DNA from: Phoronis australis
Lineage: Eukaryota > Phoronida > Phoronidae
NCBI GenBank assembly: GCA_002633005.1
Contig: NMRA01000374.1
Coordinates: 373,955 to 437,954 of the forward strand
Direction: 5' to 3'
DNA length: 64,000 nucleotides
Program-made: the position numbers and the translations under genes
Shown here: piece by piece, positions 44,904 to 54,779 of the stretch
Position numbering within the stretch: position 1 is the stretch's first letter
How the letters are laid out: the number at the start of each line of letters is the position of its first letter
The notes under the pieces: generated by a model
The model's database searches: none
Told to the model about the DNA's origin: nothing
What the model saw: only the letters and a program-made list of their open reading frames with translations

Positions 44904-46046
44904 ATGGAAAGTGAATGTCTGCCTGGTGAATTTGTGAAAGCCAACACTGAGTTTGCTATTGACTTACTCAAAGTCCTCGAGAAGTCTGACGGATGCGAAA
45001 ATGTGTTCTTTTCACCATTCAGCATTTCTACCGCTCTAGCAATGGTATACTGTGGAACCAAGGCAGGCACTGCCGAGGAACTAGTCACAACTTTACACTT
45101 TGACAAAATTAAGGACCGTATCGGCGAGTTTTTCTATGCATTGTCGTCTACTGTGCAGAGATCAAGCATGAGTTCCGCCATGTTGTCGGCAAACCAACTC
45201 TTTATACAAGACACCCATCCAATTTTGCCAAAGTTCTTAAATGCGATGGCAAAGTATTTTTCTGCTGAACCCATGTCTTGTAACTTTGCTGAAAAGTCTG
45301 AGGAAGTCAGACAGCAAGTAAACAGTTGGGTGGCAGAGAAGACCAAGAATAAGATCAAAGATCTTTTACCTCCCGGTTCAGTGAATGCATTAACAAGACT
45401 AGTTCTGGTTAATGCCGTGTATTTCAAAGGCAAGTGGGCTTCGAAATTCAAGACTTCTGAAACTTTTTTACAAAAGTTTCACATAACTGCAACAGAGAGC
45501 ACTGATGTTCAGATGATGAAACAAGAAGACAAATTTCTATACGGGGAAAATGAGCGCATGGGTTGTAAATTTGTGGTTCTGCCGTACGAGAGTGCCGCCA
45601 GCATGTTAATTATTCTACCTATGCAAGACTATACGTTGGATGTGGTTGAAAAACGTTTGACTGCTCAGCGTTTAGAAGCACTCTCGATGGAAGGCAGCAA
45701 GACCAAGGTCCGCATATTCCTGCCTCGTTTTAGAATCAAGAATCACGTGGATCTCGTTCCTGTCTTTAAGACGATTGGTCTAATAAACTTGTTTGATGAA
45801 AGTAAGTGCGATTTATCTGGTGTTGACGGCACTACGTCGTTGTATGTGTCTAAAGTTTTTCATCAAGCTTTCGTTGATGTAAACGAAGAGGGCGCTGAAG
45901 CAGCAGCTGCCACAGGAGTTGTCATGAAATTGCGGTGTATGCCACTCCCACCTGTTGAGTTCAATGTAAACCAACCTTTCCTTGTCCTGATCCGTCATAC
46001 AGAGACAAATGCCATTCTCTTCATGGGGAAGATTACGAAACCATGA
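44904..46046 (+). CDS. Serpin, clade-B-like intracellular serine protease inhibitor
   Basis: The protein has 380 residues, the usual length of ov-serpins, and lacks a signal peptide, so it should act in the cytosol or leave by a non-classical route. The ATG at 44904 follows a TTTCAG acceptor at 44885-44890, so 44891-44903 is 5' untranslated and at least one upstream non-coding exon exists. Conserved serpin blocks are NVFFSPFSISTALAMVYCGT near residue 32, NAVYFKGKW at 170, and FNVNQPFLVLIRHTETNAIL near the end. The hinge EEGAEAAAATG (residues 328-338) has the small residues needed for loop insertion, so the serpin should be inhibitory. Counting from P17 at Glu328, P1 is Arg344 and P1' is Cys345, predicting inhibition of trypsin-like proteases. 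SERPINB6-type serpins also use Arg-Cys. The frame is uninterrupted. Confidence 0.93.
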   Translation: MESECLPGEFVKANTEFAIDLLKVLEKSDGCENVFFSPFSISTALAMVYCGTKAGTAEELVTTLHFDKIKDRIGEFFYALSSTVQRSSMSSAMLSANQLFIQDTHPILPKFLNAMAKYFSAEPMSCNFAEKSEEVRQQVNSWVAEKTKNKIKDLLPPGSVNALTRLVLVNAVYFKGKWASKFKTSETFLQKFHITATESTDVQMMKQEDKFLYGENERMGCKFVVLPYESAASMLIILPMQDYTLDVVEKRLTAQRLEALSMEGSKTKVRIFLPRFRIKNHVDLVPVFKTIGLINLFDESKCDLSGVDGTTSLYVSKVFHQAFVDVNEEGAEAAAATGVVMKLRCMPLPPVEFNVNQPFLVLIRHTETNAILFMGKITKP

Positions 46047-46461
46047 ACAGGATAATCATTGATTCGACCATCTCGATGTCATCATGTTGGGAATCGTACT
46101 CTACCAATTCAGCTGCGTTTGTAGTATTAATTCCTGACAATTCTTGTGCATTTTAACTCGAAGAATAATAAGTGGATGCTAGCGATCAGCAATTGTGATG
46201 GTCGACGTGTATTGTGATTAGTGCGGCCACGTGCTCACGAAGAATGAAGTCAACTAATCAGTGTAACCTTTGAAAACTAACTGTTACTCATTGTACTGCA
46301 AGGCTGTGAGTGAAGTTAGTAAGAAATGGGTGGTGCATCAACAACAGTAAAGTAGTAGCATGTGACGTCACTTGGTCCTCAGCACCGTCTGGACTACAGC
46401 CGTGACGTTGTGTTCTTTGGCGGTTGAGTAATAGTACTGCAGTTGTTCATCATAATGGCCT

Positions 46462-47936
46462 GGACTGTATATACAGCAAAAATGAATGTTACTATAATTG
46501 GTCATTAAGTGGTGCTTTTCAGTTCTAGTCAACAGAAAGTCGAGTCGTACGCCCAATTGACAAAATTTGGAGTCCAAATTTTCTCCACCGTGACATGACT
46601 TCAGTTATGAATAACAACTGTCTGGACTAGCCATGCTATGCTTCGAGCATTTACCATTAAGTAGGACAAGTGCTTACATTATTCCCTTATCAACTGCTCC
46701 AAATTTGAGACCTGCAGTATAAGGTTAGATAGATATTTGTTCTCGCAGGCTGCAAATTCAACAAAAGTAACGTTAGTTTTTGAAATCTGAAACTCAAGCT
46801 ACTCAGATTATGACAAAGTAATTTGAATTCAATTTTGGAAAAAGCATAGTTAGCATAATTATTAGTTTCAACTTTAGATGTAACATGATTTAATTACAGA
46901 AAATTTGATGTAAGGTCAAACGCTTCCCTCATGGATGAGGGCTTTAATGTTTTGTCAATAAAAATGTGGGCATTGTTTACCTGTAGGTCTATCTTAACGT
47001 GTTAATCATTCCTGTTATACCAGACTCGCTCCATACACTATGCGGTCTATACAGTATTCGGTCTGTAATGTATTCGGAATACGATTGGGCGGTCACGGAT
47101 AGAAATTATGTTTCAGCATTTATTAAATATACGACAGAGTATTTTGTTAATTATTTCTGCACATACTTTTACGACCAGTATGGGTATCGAAATTCCCTGN
47201 GGACTGTATATACAGCAAAAATGAATGTTACTATAATTGGTCATTAAGTGGTGCTTTTCAGTTCTAGTCAAGAGAAAGTCGAGTCGTAAGCCCAATTGAC
47301 AAAATTTGGAGTCCAAATTTTCTCCACCGTGACATGACTTCAGTTATGAATAACAACTGTCTGGACTAGCCATGCTGTGCTTCGAGCATTTACCATTAAG
47401 TAGGACAAGTGCTTACATTATTCCCTTATCAACTGCTCCAAATTTGAGACCTGCAGTATAAGGTTAGATAGATATTTGTTCACGCAGGCTGCAAATTCAA
47501 CAAAAGTAACGTTAGTTTTTGAAATCTGAAACTCAAGCTACTCAGATTATGACAGTAATTTGAATTCAATTTTGGAAAAAGCTTAGTTAGCATAATTATT
47601 AGTTTCAACTTTAGATGTAACATGATTTAATTACAGAAAATTTGATGTAAGGTCAAACGCTTCCCTCATAGATGAGGGCTTTAATGTTTTGTCAATAAAA
47701 ATGTGGGCATTGTTTACCTGTAGGTCTATCTTAACGTGTTAATCATTCCTGTTATACCAGACTCGCTCCATACACTATGCGGTCTATACAGTATTCGGTC
47801 TGTAATGTATTCGGAATACGATTGGGCGGTCACGGATAGAAATTATGTTTCAGCATTTATTAAATATACGACAGAGTATTTTGTTAATTATTTCTGCACA
47901 TACTTTTACGACCAGTATGGGTATCGAAATTCCCTG
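46462..47936. repeat. About 738-bp direct duplication around a single N, serpin 3' region
   Basis: 46462-47199 and 47201-47936 are almost identical and meet at the single N at 47200. Differences are a few substitutions and a 2-bp deletion. Probably unmerged haplotype or contig ends. Confidence 0.85.
46957..46962 (+). promoter_or_regulatory. Probable polyadenylation signal of serpin
   Basis: AATAAA in the 3' region, about 0.9 kb after the stop. It lies in the duplicated block, and its copy is at 47694-47699. Confidence 0.4.
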
Positions 47937-48630
47937 CTGCAGCTTTATTGGGTGCACGGTGACAACGCTGTATGTAAACTGATGTATTTCCGTGTACCCG
48001 ACGCAATACACTTGCAAAAATACAAGATCACGCCCGACTTCGCGAGAAATCGTCATGCGTTACAAGCAAAAAAAGTGATCACATTAGATTTACTCGTGAG
48101 ATTCTTTCGTTAACGGAACTCAGCACTGTTGTCTGTCTACCACTTGAAGAACTGTTTAGTTGGAGAGTGTAATTTCCAGTTAGTATTTCAATTTACTACG
48201 GTCACCAATTCTATTTTTTATTGCTTGTCATTCATATGTTTATTTTATGTTTTGTGGCTGTGCACAAAAGTAAATCGTATTATCTGACTAACTGCATTAT
48301 GCCAAGATAATAACATACAGGTGTATTAGCGTTGTTTCAGTCAGAGCGGTTATAATTATAATGCCTGTGAAGTTATTGTGTCATTCTGTGAAAAGTTTGC
48401 ATTATACGAGGTTGTTTTGTGAAATTGATACCTGAGTTGTTTGTAGTTAGCGTAACCTGGAATTGGGAACATATTTATCAGAATTTTATTTATACTGGAA
48501 TGATAAGCGTGGATCAATAATAGATTTTTACTCGTTGACTGTTGAGCATTGATATATATCTGTTTGAGTCCATTCAGTACATTGATATCTCACTAAACAA
48601 TTTCATAAGGTTGGTAGAGAACACAAAGAT
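47937..48630. other. No gene recognised
   Basis: An open frame to 48113 lacks an ATG start and family motifs; it runs out of the serpin 3' duplicated block. Confidence 0.4.
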
Positions 48631-48667
48631 TAATTCTTATTGACACAACCAAGCAAAAACGGTTTAC

Positions 48668-48707
48668 CTTGACAGTTTCGCCTGCTCACTGCAGCCATCT
48701 TCGGAAG
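48668..48707 (-). ncRNA. Hammerhead-like motif, left end of Penelope B
   Basis: Minus-strand order: CTT, CCGAAGA, stem II GCTGC/GCAG, GAAAC, TGTC, AAG. Compared with the CUGANGA core, the U is C; the GAAA box and the GUC site are intact. Confidence 0.5.
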
Positions 48708-48769
48708 CTATTGGACACTAGGTAGCGAGGTGATGACACTGTTCCAAATTTTAGACCATTTATACCCCC

Positions 48770-48995
48770 CATCGTCTCTCTTCATAACTGAGCCGCTTTT
48801 TTCACCCAAATGGACTCCCTAATCCGTCTAGATCTCAAGTTATTTTCCGACTGCAGATTTGTTGATAGTATTCTGAGACAATCTCCTCTCTGGACGCGTG
48901 ACTATAAGTTGAGACAGCTCATCCACCTCCTGTCTGTGTTCGTTAAGGCTGACTGAAAACTCTCGCCCAGTCTCCCCGATGTATTCTGACTCAAA
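48770..48995 (-). pseudogene. GIY-YIG endonuclease remnant of Penelope B
   Basis: The minus strand reads SEYIGETGREFSVSLNEHRQ, with the YIG, the Arg-x-(F/L) and the His region of a Penelope endonuclease. Further on, in another frame, are RESIWVKKAAQL with the catalytic Glu and MKRDDGGYKW. Stops and a frameshift lie between. Only the C-terminal part of the element is present. Confidence 0.7.
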
Positions 48996-49060
48996 GTTGA
49001 GCCAAGGAATTGTCTAAAATTTGGAACGGTGTCATCACTTTGCCACCTAGTGTCCATTAG

Positions 49061-49100
49061 CTTCCGAAGACGGCTGCTGTGAGTAGCAGAAATTGTCAAG
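49061..49100 (+). ncRNA. Hammerhead-like motif, right end of Penelope B
   Basis: Plus-strand order: CTT, CCGAAGA, GGCTGC ... GTAGC, GAAAT, TGTC, AAG. It shares the CCGAAGA variant with its inverted partner. Confidence 0.5.
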
Positions 49101-49555
49101 GTACAGCGTTTTTGCTTGGCTGGTCAATAAGAATTAATCTATGAGACATTGATATTTGTCTGAGTCCAGTCAGTACGTTGATATCTGTCTGAGTCCATTC
49201 AGTACGATGACATGGTTCCAGAAGAATCCCAATAAAAATTTGTATAGCATCTTGGATCATGACCTTGCCACTTTTAATTGCCTCATCAGCCCATGTTTTG
49301 CACCTTTCCTCGAGACCATCATAAGGCCCTTGCCACGTCCCGATTGAAAATAGTTCCACGTAGCATGAACTCCATACAGTTTCTCGTAGTTTAAGGTGAA
49401 ATCAAAAATATCTCCGTTTCTTTATTGGCTTGATGGCGAGTCAGACCAATAATGAATGGTCTCTAAACTCGAGTCAATCTTTTTAAGTTAAGAGAGCTAG
49501 TAGGTAAGGAAAGTGAGCATAGTCGTCGCTCTGTGAGATAACACGTTTGAAACCT

Positions 49556-50365
49556 TCACATAACCTTTATGGAGAATTCTCCATTTCGTCCATTTCGGAA
49601 GTGCGATAAACGACAGCAGGATGCAAAGTGACGGACACCTGATTGAAGTAAGCGCTCAGCACTACTTCTAGAGACCGATGAATAGTTTTCAGCAATGTCA
49701 AGTTGAAGGATTATGTGATGAGGTGGCAAACTGGCTTTTAGTTGATGTAGTTGTTCATACTGTTTGGTGACTAGCTTTGCAAGTTCTCTGAACTCCTTCA
49801 TCTGACCCGCCACAAAGCTGATGAAAATTTTCTTCTCTATCTCTGTTTCAGGAGTTTTTGTAATTGACTTTTTCTTACCATTTTCTTCCACGGTGACTCT
49901 TCAATGTTGGAAGGTAACCAGAACAACTAACTCTTCACTAATTCGTTTGCTACTTGGCGCATTGTTCACCGCATTTTCTGGATTCGCTGGAATGTCGATG
50001 TTAGCCCGACGGAGTTCTTTCATTGTCAACTTTTATCTTTGATAACAGCGATATACACTTGTACTTTTAACGATTTTCCCCGTGACTACTTTACTGATTT
50101 CCTGGCGTTTGGATTTCAGGGTCAACTGTCTCGTTCCAACGATTTCTTTGCAAGAACATTTGCAAGAAGTAATGACTTGCGAATTTTTCGTTTTTGATGT
50201 TCCTTGAGTCCAGCATTGCGCATCACGCTTTCTATGAATAATTTCACTGCAATCATGCCCTTTTTTCATTCTAGGGATACGCTTTTGGGTGGATTTCACT
50301 TTTTTCTCTACCGCTGTTCGAGGTGTCCGATTCTTGATTGCGCTGCGGACAGGTTTACTTTCCAT
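49556..50365 (-). pseudogene. Transposon-type ORF with LQLDIAENY block, broken
   Basis: The minus strand holds two main frames. The upstream one (50365-50033) is Lys/Arg-rich with a CKCSCKE cluster, and the downstream one (49891-49556) contains FVKQ-like spacing, QYEQLHQLKASLPPHHIILQ and LDIAENYSSV. A DFAENY-like block with a following 'VTLHP' region (readable in another frame at about 49600) is common in multi-copy, uncharacterised proteins of corals, molluscs and hemichordates that behave like transposon products; the acidic residue may be catalytic. This is inference from pattern memory, and no superfamily is assigned. A frameshift at about 49665 and a stop between the frames suggest a pseudogene, although introns cannot be excluded. 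Confidence 0.4.
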
Positions 50366-50419
50366 CTGTCAAAGACGTTTCGTTTTCTACTTTCACCGGA
50401 AAAGTTTAACCTCACTGTT

Positions 50420-50700
50420 AATGTGCCTCAACACACGGTGGCCTTATCACTTACGTGTATGATAATCTTCCTGACAAAAAAGTTAAAGCTATTTATATTT
50501 ATTCTACGTTCGAAGGCCTACTCACTTTTATCTCTATTAAAAACAAAATCATCTGCGTCGGTAACTTTTACAGACCGCCGACTTCATTCGTTAGAATCTT
50601 TGACGTGTTTCTTGAACAGTTTTGTCCCATCATCGAAACCTTCAAAATCAGCATAAAACACTGATTTTAGGTGGAGATTACAACTTAAATGTCCTAAAGA
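50420..50700 (+). pseudogene. LINE endonuclease N-terminal part
   Basis: Frames carry GGLITYVYDNL-like sequence near 50440, EGLLTFISIKNKIICVGNFY and RPPTS, the conserved APE-type endonuclease YRPP block, and GGDYNLN (catalytic Asp-x-Asn) at about 50670, with a frameshift between. The APE-type endonuclease nicks the target for target-primed reverse transcription. Confidence 0.7.
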
Positions 50701-50705
50701 CATAA

Positions 50706-51268
50706 ACATGTGTGTGTACTTACAGTGATAAAATCTGCCTCAATAGTTGTCAGGCTTCTATGTAGTCTGACGTCTTGTCGCCCCTTCTTCGTAGCAGCTA
50801 AACCAAGATTCTCTTCTACCCGCCGTACACTAACTAGTTGGAGGCGTAGCTTGATGTCGTCAGATGGCATCCAGCTTCCTCGACTCGTTTGACCCTAAAC
50901 CATAACGGTCTCCACTGGTGGGTCCACAGTGGCGGCCAACCCACTGTGCATCACTGAGGCCTCCAANTAAGGTCTTTGTAAATCTGAAGGGGTCCTTGAC
51001 AAACTGAGACCTTCGCTTAGCCCTTTCCTTCTTGGCTCGACGTAACCTCTCTGCATTTCGCAGGCGTCTGAGCTCATACCTTAAGTCATCTCTGAGCCAC
51101 TGCAGCCCGACCTTCTCGTGCTCCTGGGCTTTGCGGAAAGCCTTCCCAAGTGATTTTAGTTCAGTTCGCATCTCCTTGATGCGCCGTTCCCGTCTGTTGC
51201 CTTTTGGAACTTCCTGCCGTGGTGCTCTCGTACGCTCTTCCTTGTGTACCAAACCGCTCTAAAGCCAC
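50706..51268 (-). mobile_element. Second non-LTR element fragment nested in the LINE
   Basis: A minus-strand frame (51252-50860, 130 codons, one ambiguous at 50967) is Arg/Lys-rich and contains RRSQFVKDPFRFTKTL, the linker between endonuclease and RT in another class of LINE-like elements. It interrupts the endonuclease of the plus-strand LINE: sequence upstream and downstream resumes the same domain. The fragment has no RT core of its own. Confidence 0.65.
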
Positions 51269-51707
51269 GTTGTAAATAATAAAATTCAAACATTCCTGGA
51301 TTTTATGACAAATCACAATTTAAGACCTTCAATTTCATACCCTACACGTCTTAGCCCCACCTCAGCAACTTTATTAGATAACTACACAATACTCAGTGAT
51401 GCTTTGACATATCTCACAAAAAATTTTTGGTCCAAAAAATGTTAGATTTAATAAACACAAACACGCGCTTAACTCGTGGATTACACCTGACATTTTAATC
51501 CCCAAAAGAAAATTGAAAAATGTATTATTCGCACCATTTATATCAATAGCAAAACCATATCACGTGACCAGTTTTCCTTTCCTTGGTATTACCGTTGACA
51601 AAAACCTCTGATAGTCCACCCACATAAACCTCATCTCAAACAAACTTAACAATCTCGGTAGACTCATTCATAAATTAAAATCTTATCTTCCTCTTCCAGC
51701 TCTCAAG

Positions 51708-52280
51708 TTGATATATAATTCACTTGTCCTCCCACATTTAAACTATGGCATTGCAACTTGGGGTTTCGGCAACACTAGGAAACTCCAGACAGCCCAGAAG
51801 AGAATCCTTCGGAATATTTCAAATTCCAGTTATAATGCTCACGCTCTGCCCATATGTACGGAACTTCGCCTCCCTCTACTTCAAGACATCTTTAAAATCT
51901 CAACTGCAAAGTTTTACTACAAATTCCTCAATAATCAGCTTCCTAAGTATTTTTACACAAACAACTTCTTTAGTAAACCCATCCAACATGAACCAACCAG
52001 ACACATTAAAACTCCTACATACCTGAATCAATACTCAGCTGCTATTCCGACAATACAACCCAACATTTTAATTCCTCCGTCCAACAAATTGTCATCAAGA
52101 GCATGTACTAGATTTGAAATTCCTCGACTAATAAACAACAACGAAATACCAGTCTCTGCTCTAAATATAATAAAAACACATTCTTTGCAAGCATTCTCCA
52201 GGTTCTTAACCAATATTATTATTAGCAACTGGGGCCCAGTTTGTCATATTTCCAATTGCTTTATGTGTAACAGTATCTAA
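51708..52280 (+). pseudogene. LINE RT thumb/C-terminal region
   Basis: The frame is open for 190 codons; SLVLPHLNYGIATWG and LQTAQKRILRNISNSSYNAH are the typical C-terminal RT blocks of CR1/Jockey-type LINEs, and ICTELRLPLLQDIFKI and FYYKFLNNQLP follow. Upstream at 51560-51705 FPFLGITVDKNL and THINLISNKLNNLGRLI belong to the same protein, with one stop between. The catalytic RT core (Y/FADD) is absent. Confidence 0.75.
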
Positions 52281-52506
52281 TTGTATTCCCAAAATCTCCT
52301 GAGCTTTGCCAGTCCAGTTCTTGGTTCCTGGCGTGTCGGTCGTTTTCAGCACTAATGGCTTCCTCATCTATTCCTACTGATTTTTGCATTTCCATTTATT
52401 TATTTTGTACAGGAGGCCTTCTTATTAGTGGTCAATAATCTTTAGAAGGCCTCCTAATTGAAATCGAATTTATAATCATTGTATTATTATAATTTAATGT
52501 AAATAA

Positions 52507-52509
<3 letters not shown>

Positions 52510-52563
<54 letters not shown>
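52510..52563. repeat. (CT)n microsatellite at LINE 3' end
   Basis: About 26 CT repeats following the last LINE sequence. Such simple tails mark 3' ends of some non-LTR elements. Confidence 0.95.
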
Positions 52564-52568
<5 letters not shown>

Positions 52569-52717
52569 CTGTTCTGTTTTCCAAGACTGTGTGGAACCCA
52601 CTTGTTTCTAGATCTTTGGAGTTTGCCGCGCGTCGTTTTTCTTATTTCAGTCTTTCTTATAACTAGTATTAAAATCTCTTGGTCTATTCACACCGATCTC
52701 TAGTCTATATACACTGT

Positions 52718-52759
52718 CACGACGTTTCGGTCGGTCTCTTCTCCGGCCATCGTCAGGTG
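52718..52759 (-). ncRNA. Hammerhead ribozyme motif, canonical core, left
   Basis: Minus-strand order: CAC (stem I), CTGACGA, GGCCGG / CCGACC (stem II, one mismatch), GAAAC, GTC, GTG (stem I partner). All conserved hammerhead core positions are present: CUGANGA, GAAA and UH at the cleavage site. Stem III is only ACGU, as in Penelope hammerheads that work as dimers. Confidence 0.7.
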
Positions 52760-52787
52760 TATAATAACATTCCCTCTAAGTAATTGG

Positions 52788-52873
52788 ATGACTCCGTGGT
52801 GTAGTGGTTAAGGTGCTGGACTCGAATTATCTGTAGTTTCAGAAGTCGTGGGTTCAAATCCTGCCTCGCACAA
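52788..52873 (+). repeat. tRNA-derived SINE-like segment
   Basis: An A-box-like GTGGTGTAGTGGTTAAGG and a B-box GGGTTCAAATCC have tRNA-like spacing with a possible serine-type variable region, but the acceptor stem does not pair, so it is not a functional tRNA gene. It lies exactly between the two hammerhead arms. Confidence 0.55.
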
Positions 52874-52927
52874 AAAATCACACCATGAGTGTACCACGTA
52901 TCCGTGCTCGTTCTAAGAACGCGGGAA

Positions 52928-52969
52928 CACCTGACGAGGGCCGGAGAAGAGACCGACTGAAACGTCGTG
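52928..52969 (+). ncRNA. Hammerhead ribozyme motif, canonical core, right
   Basis: Plus-strand order: CAC, CTGACGA, GGCCGG / CCGACT, GAAAC, GTC, GTG. Same 42-nt length as the left copy and in opposite orientation. Core positions are complete. Confidence 0.7.
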
Positions 52970-52999
52970 ACAGTGTATGTAGACTAGAGGTTGGTGTAA

Positions 53000-54170
53000 A
53001 TGGACAAAGAGATTTTAATAATAGTTGTAATACGCCTCAGAGCGTTTTAGGAAGTCAGTCTTTCTTATTTATGAACAAATTAAAACAAATGAAGTGAATT
53101 GTTTTTTTAAATAAAATATAACTGCTTTTGAAACAATAATTCGTATATCAGTTGATAATTCCCTGACTTTTATTCAGTTTTTGTATACAACAATTACTTT
53201 CGAAGTTTTAACAGTTATACATTTTTTGAAATTTACGTTACCATACCATTACGGAAATTTAGTTAGTTTAGGTTTATGGCAAGTCAAGTACCGTGATTGT
53301 AAATACCATGCATAATTTACTGATCTTTAAGTATTTCTTGACCTCATAAACTTTTATCTGCATATTTCAGCGTTAGTGCGAGTTTTCTTGATACTTACAC
53401 ATGTATGAATAAGACGTACTTACATAAAGTGTAGCTTTTACTTGATGTTACAAAAATATTGAACTCGTTCTAATCTTCCGGAAGACGTGACGACAGCGAA
53501 AAAAACAGGACATTATTATATTAGTTCCAGTCGAAAAATACCATCGACTATTTGATGTTAAATGTACATGGAAATCTGAGTTGCGGATACTGTATTTCTC
53601 GCACATAGTTTTTCTTTCGTTTCTCCAAGATATCGTGCAAAAGTTGCCAAGTTGTTACTGGTAATTAAAAATCCACCCCTTATACATTGCTTAAAAAATT
53701 TAAAATGTTTCACAGAACACCTGTTTATTATTGACAGTTAGTGTAACGTATATTTTGCGATTACGAGCATGAGGAGGATCATGTACAGAAACAATTTTGT
53801 CGTAAAAATGAGTTTTTATTACTTTTATTCTCGAAAAAAGACAAAGTAGCAGTTTTGATATTATTTACTTGACAAAACGTTAGTTTTTTTTTAAAAACAA
53901 GGCATTATTAGATTAAAATCTAACAATGCCTTGTTACGTATGCAGTTACCGAGATTTTTGTAAAAAGTGAAAACTCGGAGGCCCGCCTTTGCCAACGGAT
54001 TTACGATGAAACCATTTCAAAGGCGGCCTTTATTTGTACTTAGTTAAAACACAAATCATGTCATCTAACGTTGAAACTGACTACCGGTACTGCAATACCA
54101 AAACTGAAAAACTATTGAGAGCTGAAATATTATTTGGATTAGCTGAGGAGTCATGGTGAAACTGAGAATT
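53000..54170. other. No gene recognised
   Basis: AT-rich; a 13-bp inverted pair 'acaaggcattatt'/'aacaatgccttgt' lies around 53899-53935 and can form a hairpin. No exon seen. Confidence 0.45.
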
Positions 54171-54175
54171 TTGGC

Positions 54176-54765
54176 ACATAGAGGATGTATACTTATAGGC
54201 ATCCTACTTAGAGGCATCATACTTAGAGCCATCAAACTTAGAGACATTACACTTAGAGGCATCTTACTTAGAGACATCACATTTAGAGGCATCACACTTA
54301 GGGGCATCCTACTCAGAGGCATCACACATAGAGGCATCAAACTTAGAGACATCACACTTAGAGGCATCCTACTTAGAGGCATCCTATTTAGAGGCATCAC
54401 ACTTAGAGGCATCCTACTTAGAGGCATCACATTTAGAGCCATCACACTTAGAGGCATCAAACTTAGAGACATCACACTTAGAGGCATCCTACTTAGAGGC
54501 ATCACATTTAGAGGCATCACACTTAAAGGCATCAAACTTAGAGACAACACACTCAGAGGCATCCTACTTAGAGGCATCACATTTAGAGACATCACACTTA
54601 GAGGCATCAAACTTAGAGACATCACACTTAGAGGCATCCTACTTAGAGGCATCACATTTAGAGCCATCACACTTAGAGGCATCAAACTTAGAGACATCAC
54701 ACTTAGAGGCATCGTACTTAGAGGCATCACATTTAGGGACATCACACTTAGAGGCATCATAATTT
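54176..54765. repeat. 15-bp minisatellite, about 39 copies
   Basis: The unit is acttagaggcatcac with variants (catcct, catcaa, gacatc). As 15 is a multiple of three, open frames run on both strands and give pentapeptide-like repeats. Higher-order order is visible: blocks of about 45-120 bp recur. I judge it non-coding. Confidence 0.95.
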
Positions 54766-54779
54766 TTAAAATTTCATCT

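Larger units (their letters stand above)
48632..49135 (-). mobile_element. Penelope-like element fragment B
   Basis: The ends 48632-48755 and about 49015-49135 are inverted repeats (gattaattcttattgac, ccaagcaaaaacg, taccttgaca, ttcggaagct, ggacactaggt). Between them, on the minus strand, lies a decayed GIY-YIG domain. The layout equals that of fragment A, but the sequence family is different. Each end has a hammerhead-like motif. Confidence 0.75.
50400..52563 (+). mobile_element. CR1/Jockey-like LINE, internally deleted and interrupted
   Basis: Endonuclease motifs lie at 50480-50700 (YRPPTS, then LGGDYNLN) and continue after an insertion at about 51268 (FLDFMTNHNLRP, YPTRLSPTSATLLDN). RT sequence between the endonuclease and 51560 is deleted; the RT thumb and C terminus follow (51560-52280). 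The 3' end is a (CT)n tail at 52510-52563 after AATAAAAGT. No target duplication was identified. Confidence 0.75.
52695..52990. mobile_element. Small Penelope-type unit with inverted hammerheads around a tRNA-like SINE
   Basis: Inverted repeats 52695-52765 and 52925-52990 (ctctagtct, acactgtcacgacgttt, ggtctcttctccggcc, cgtcaggtgt) flank about 160 bp. The middle holds a tRNA-like segment. The arms equal the terminal regions of Penelope elements, but no protein-coding part remains. Confidence 0.65.

Noticed and set aside
47736-48113. 125-codon open frame downstream of the serpin
   Set aside because: No ATG start, no family motif, and most of it duplicates the serpin 3' region across an N join.
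52788-52873. Functional serine tRNA gene
   Set aside because: Acceptor and anticodon stems do not pair; better explained as a tRNA-derived SINE head.
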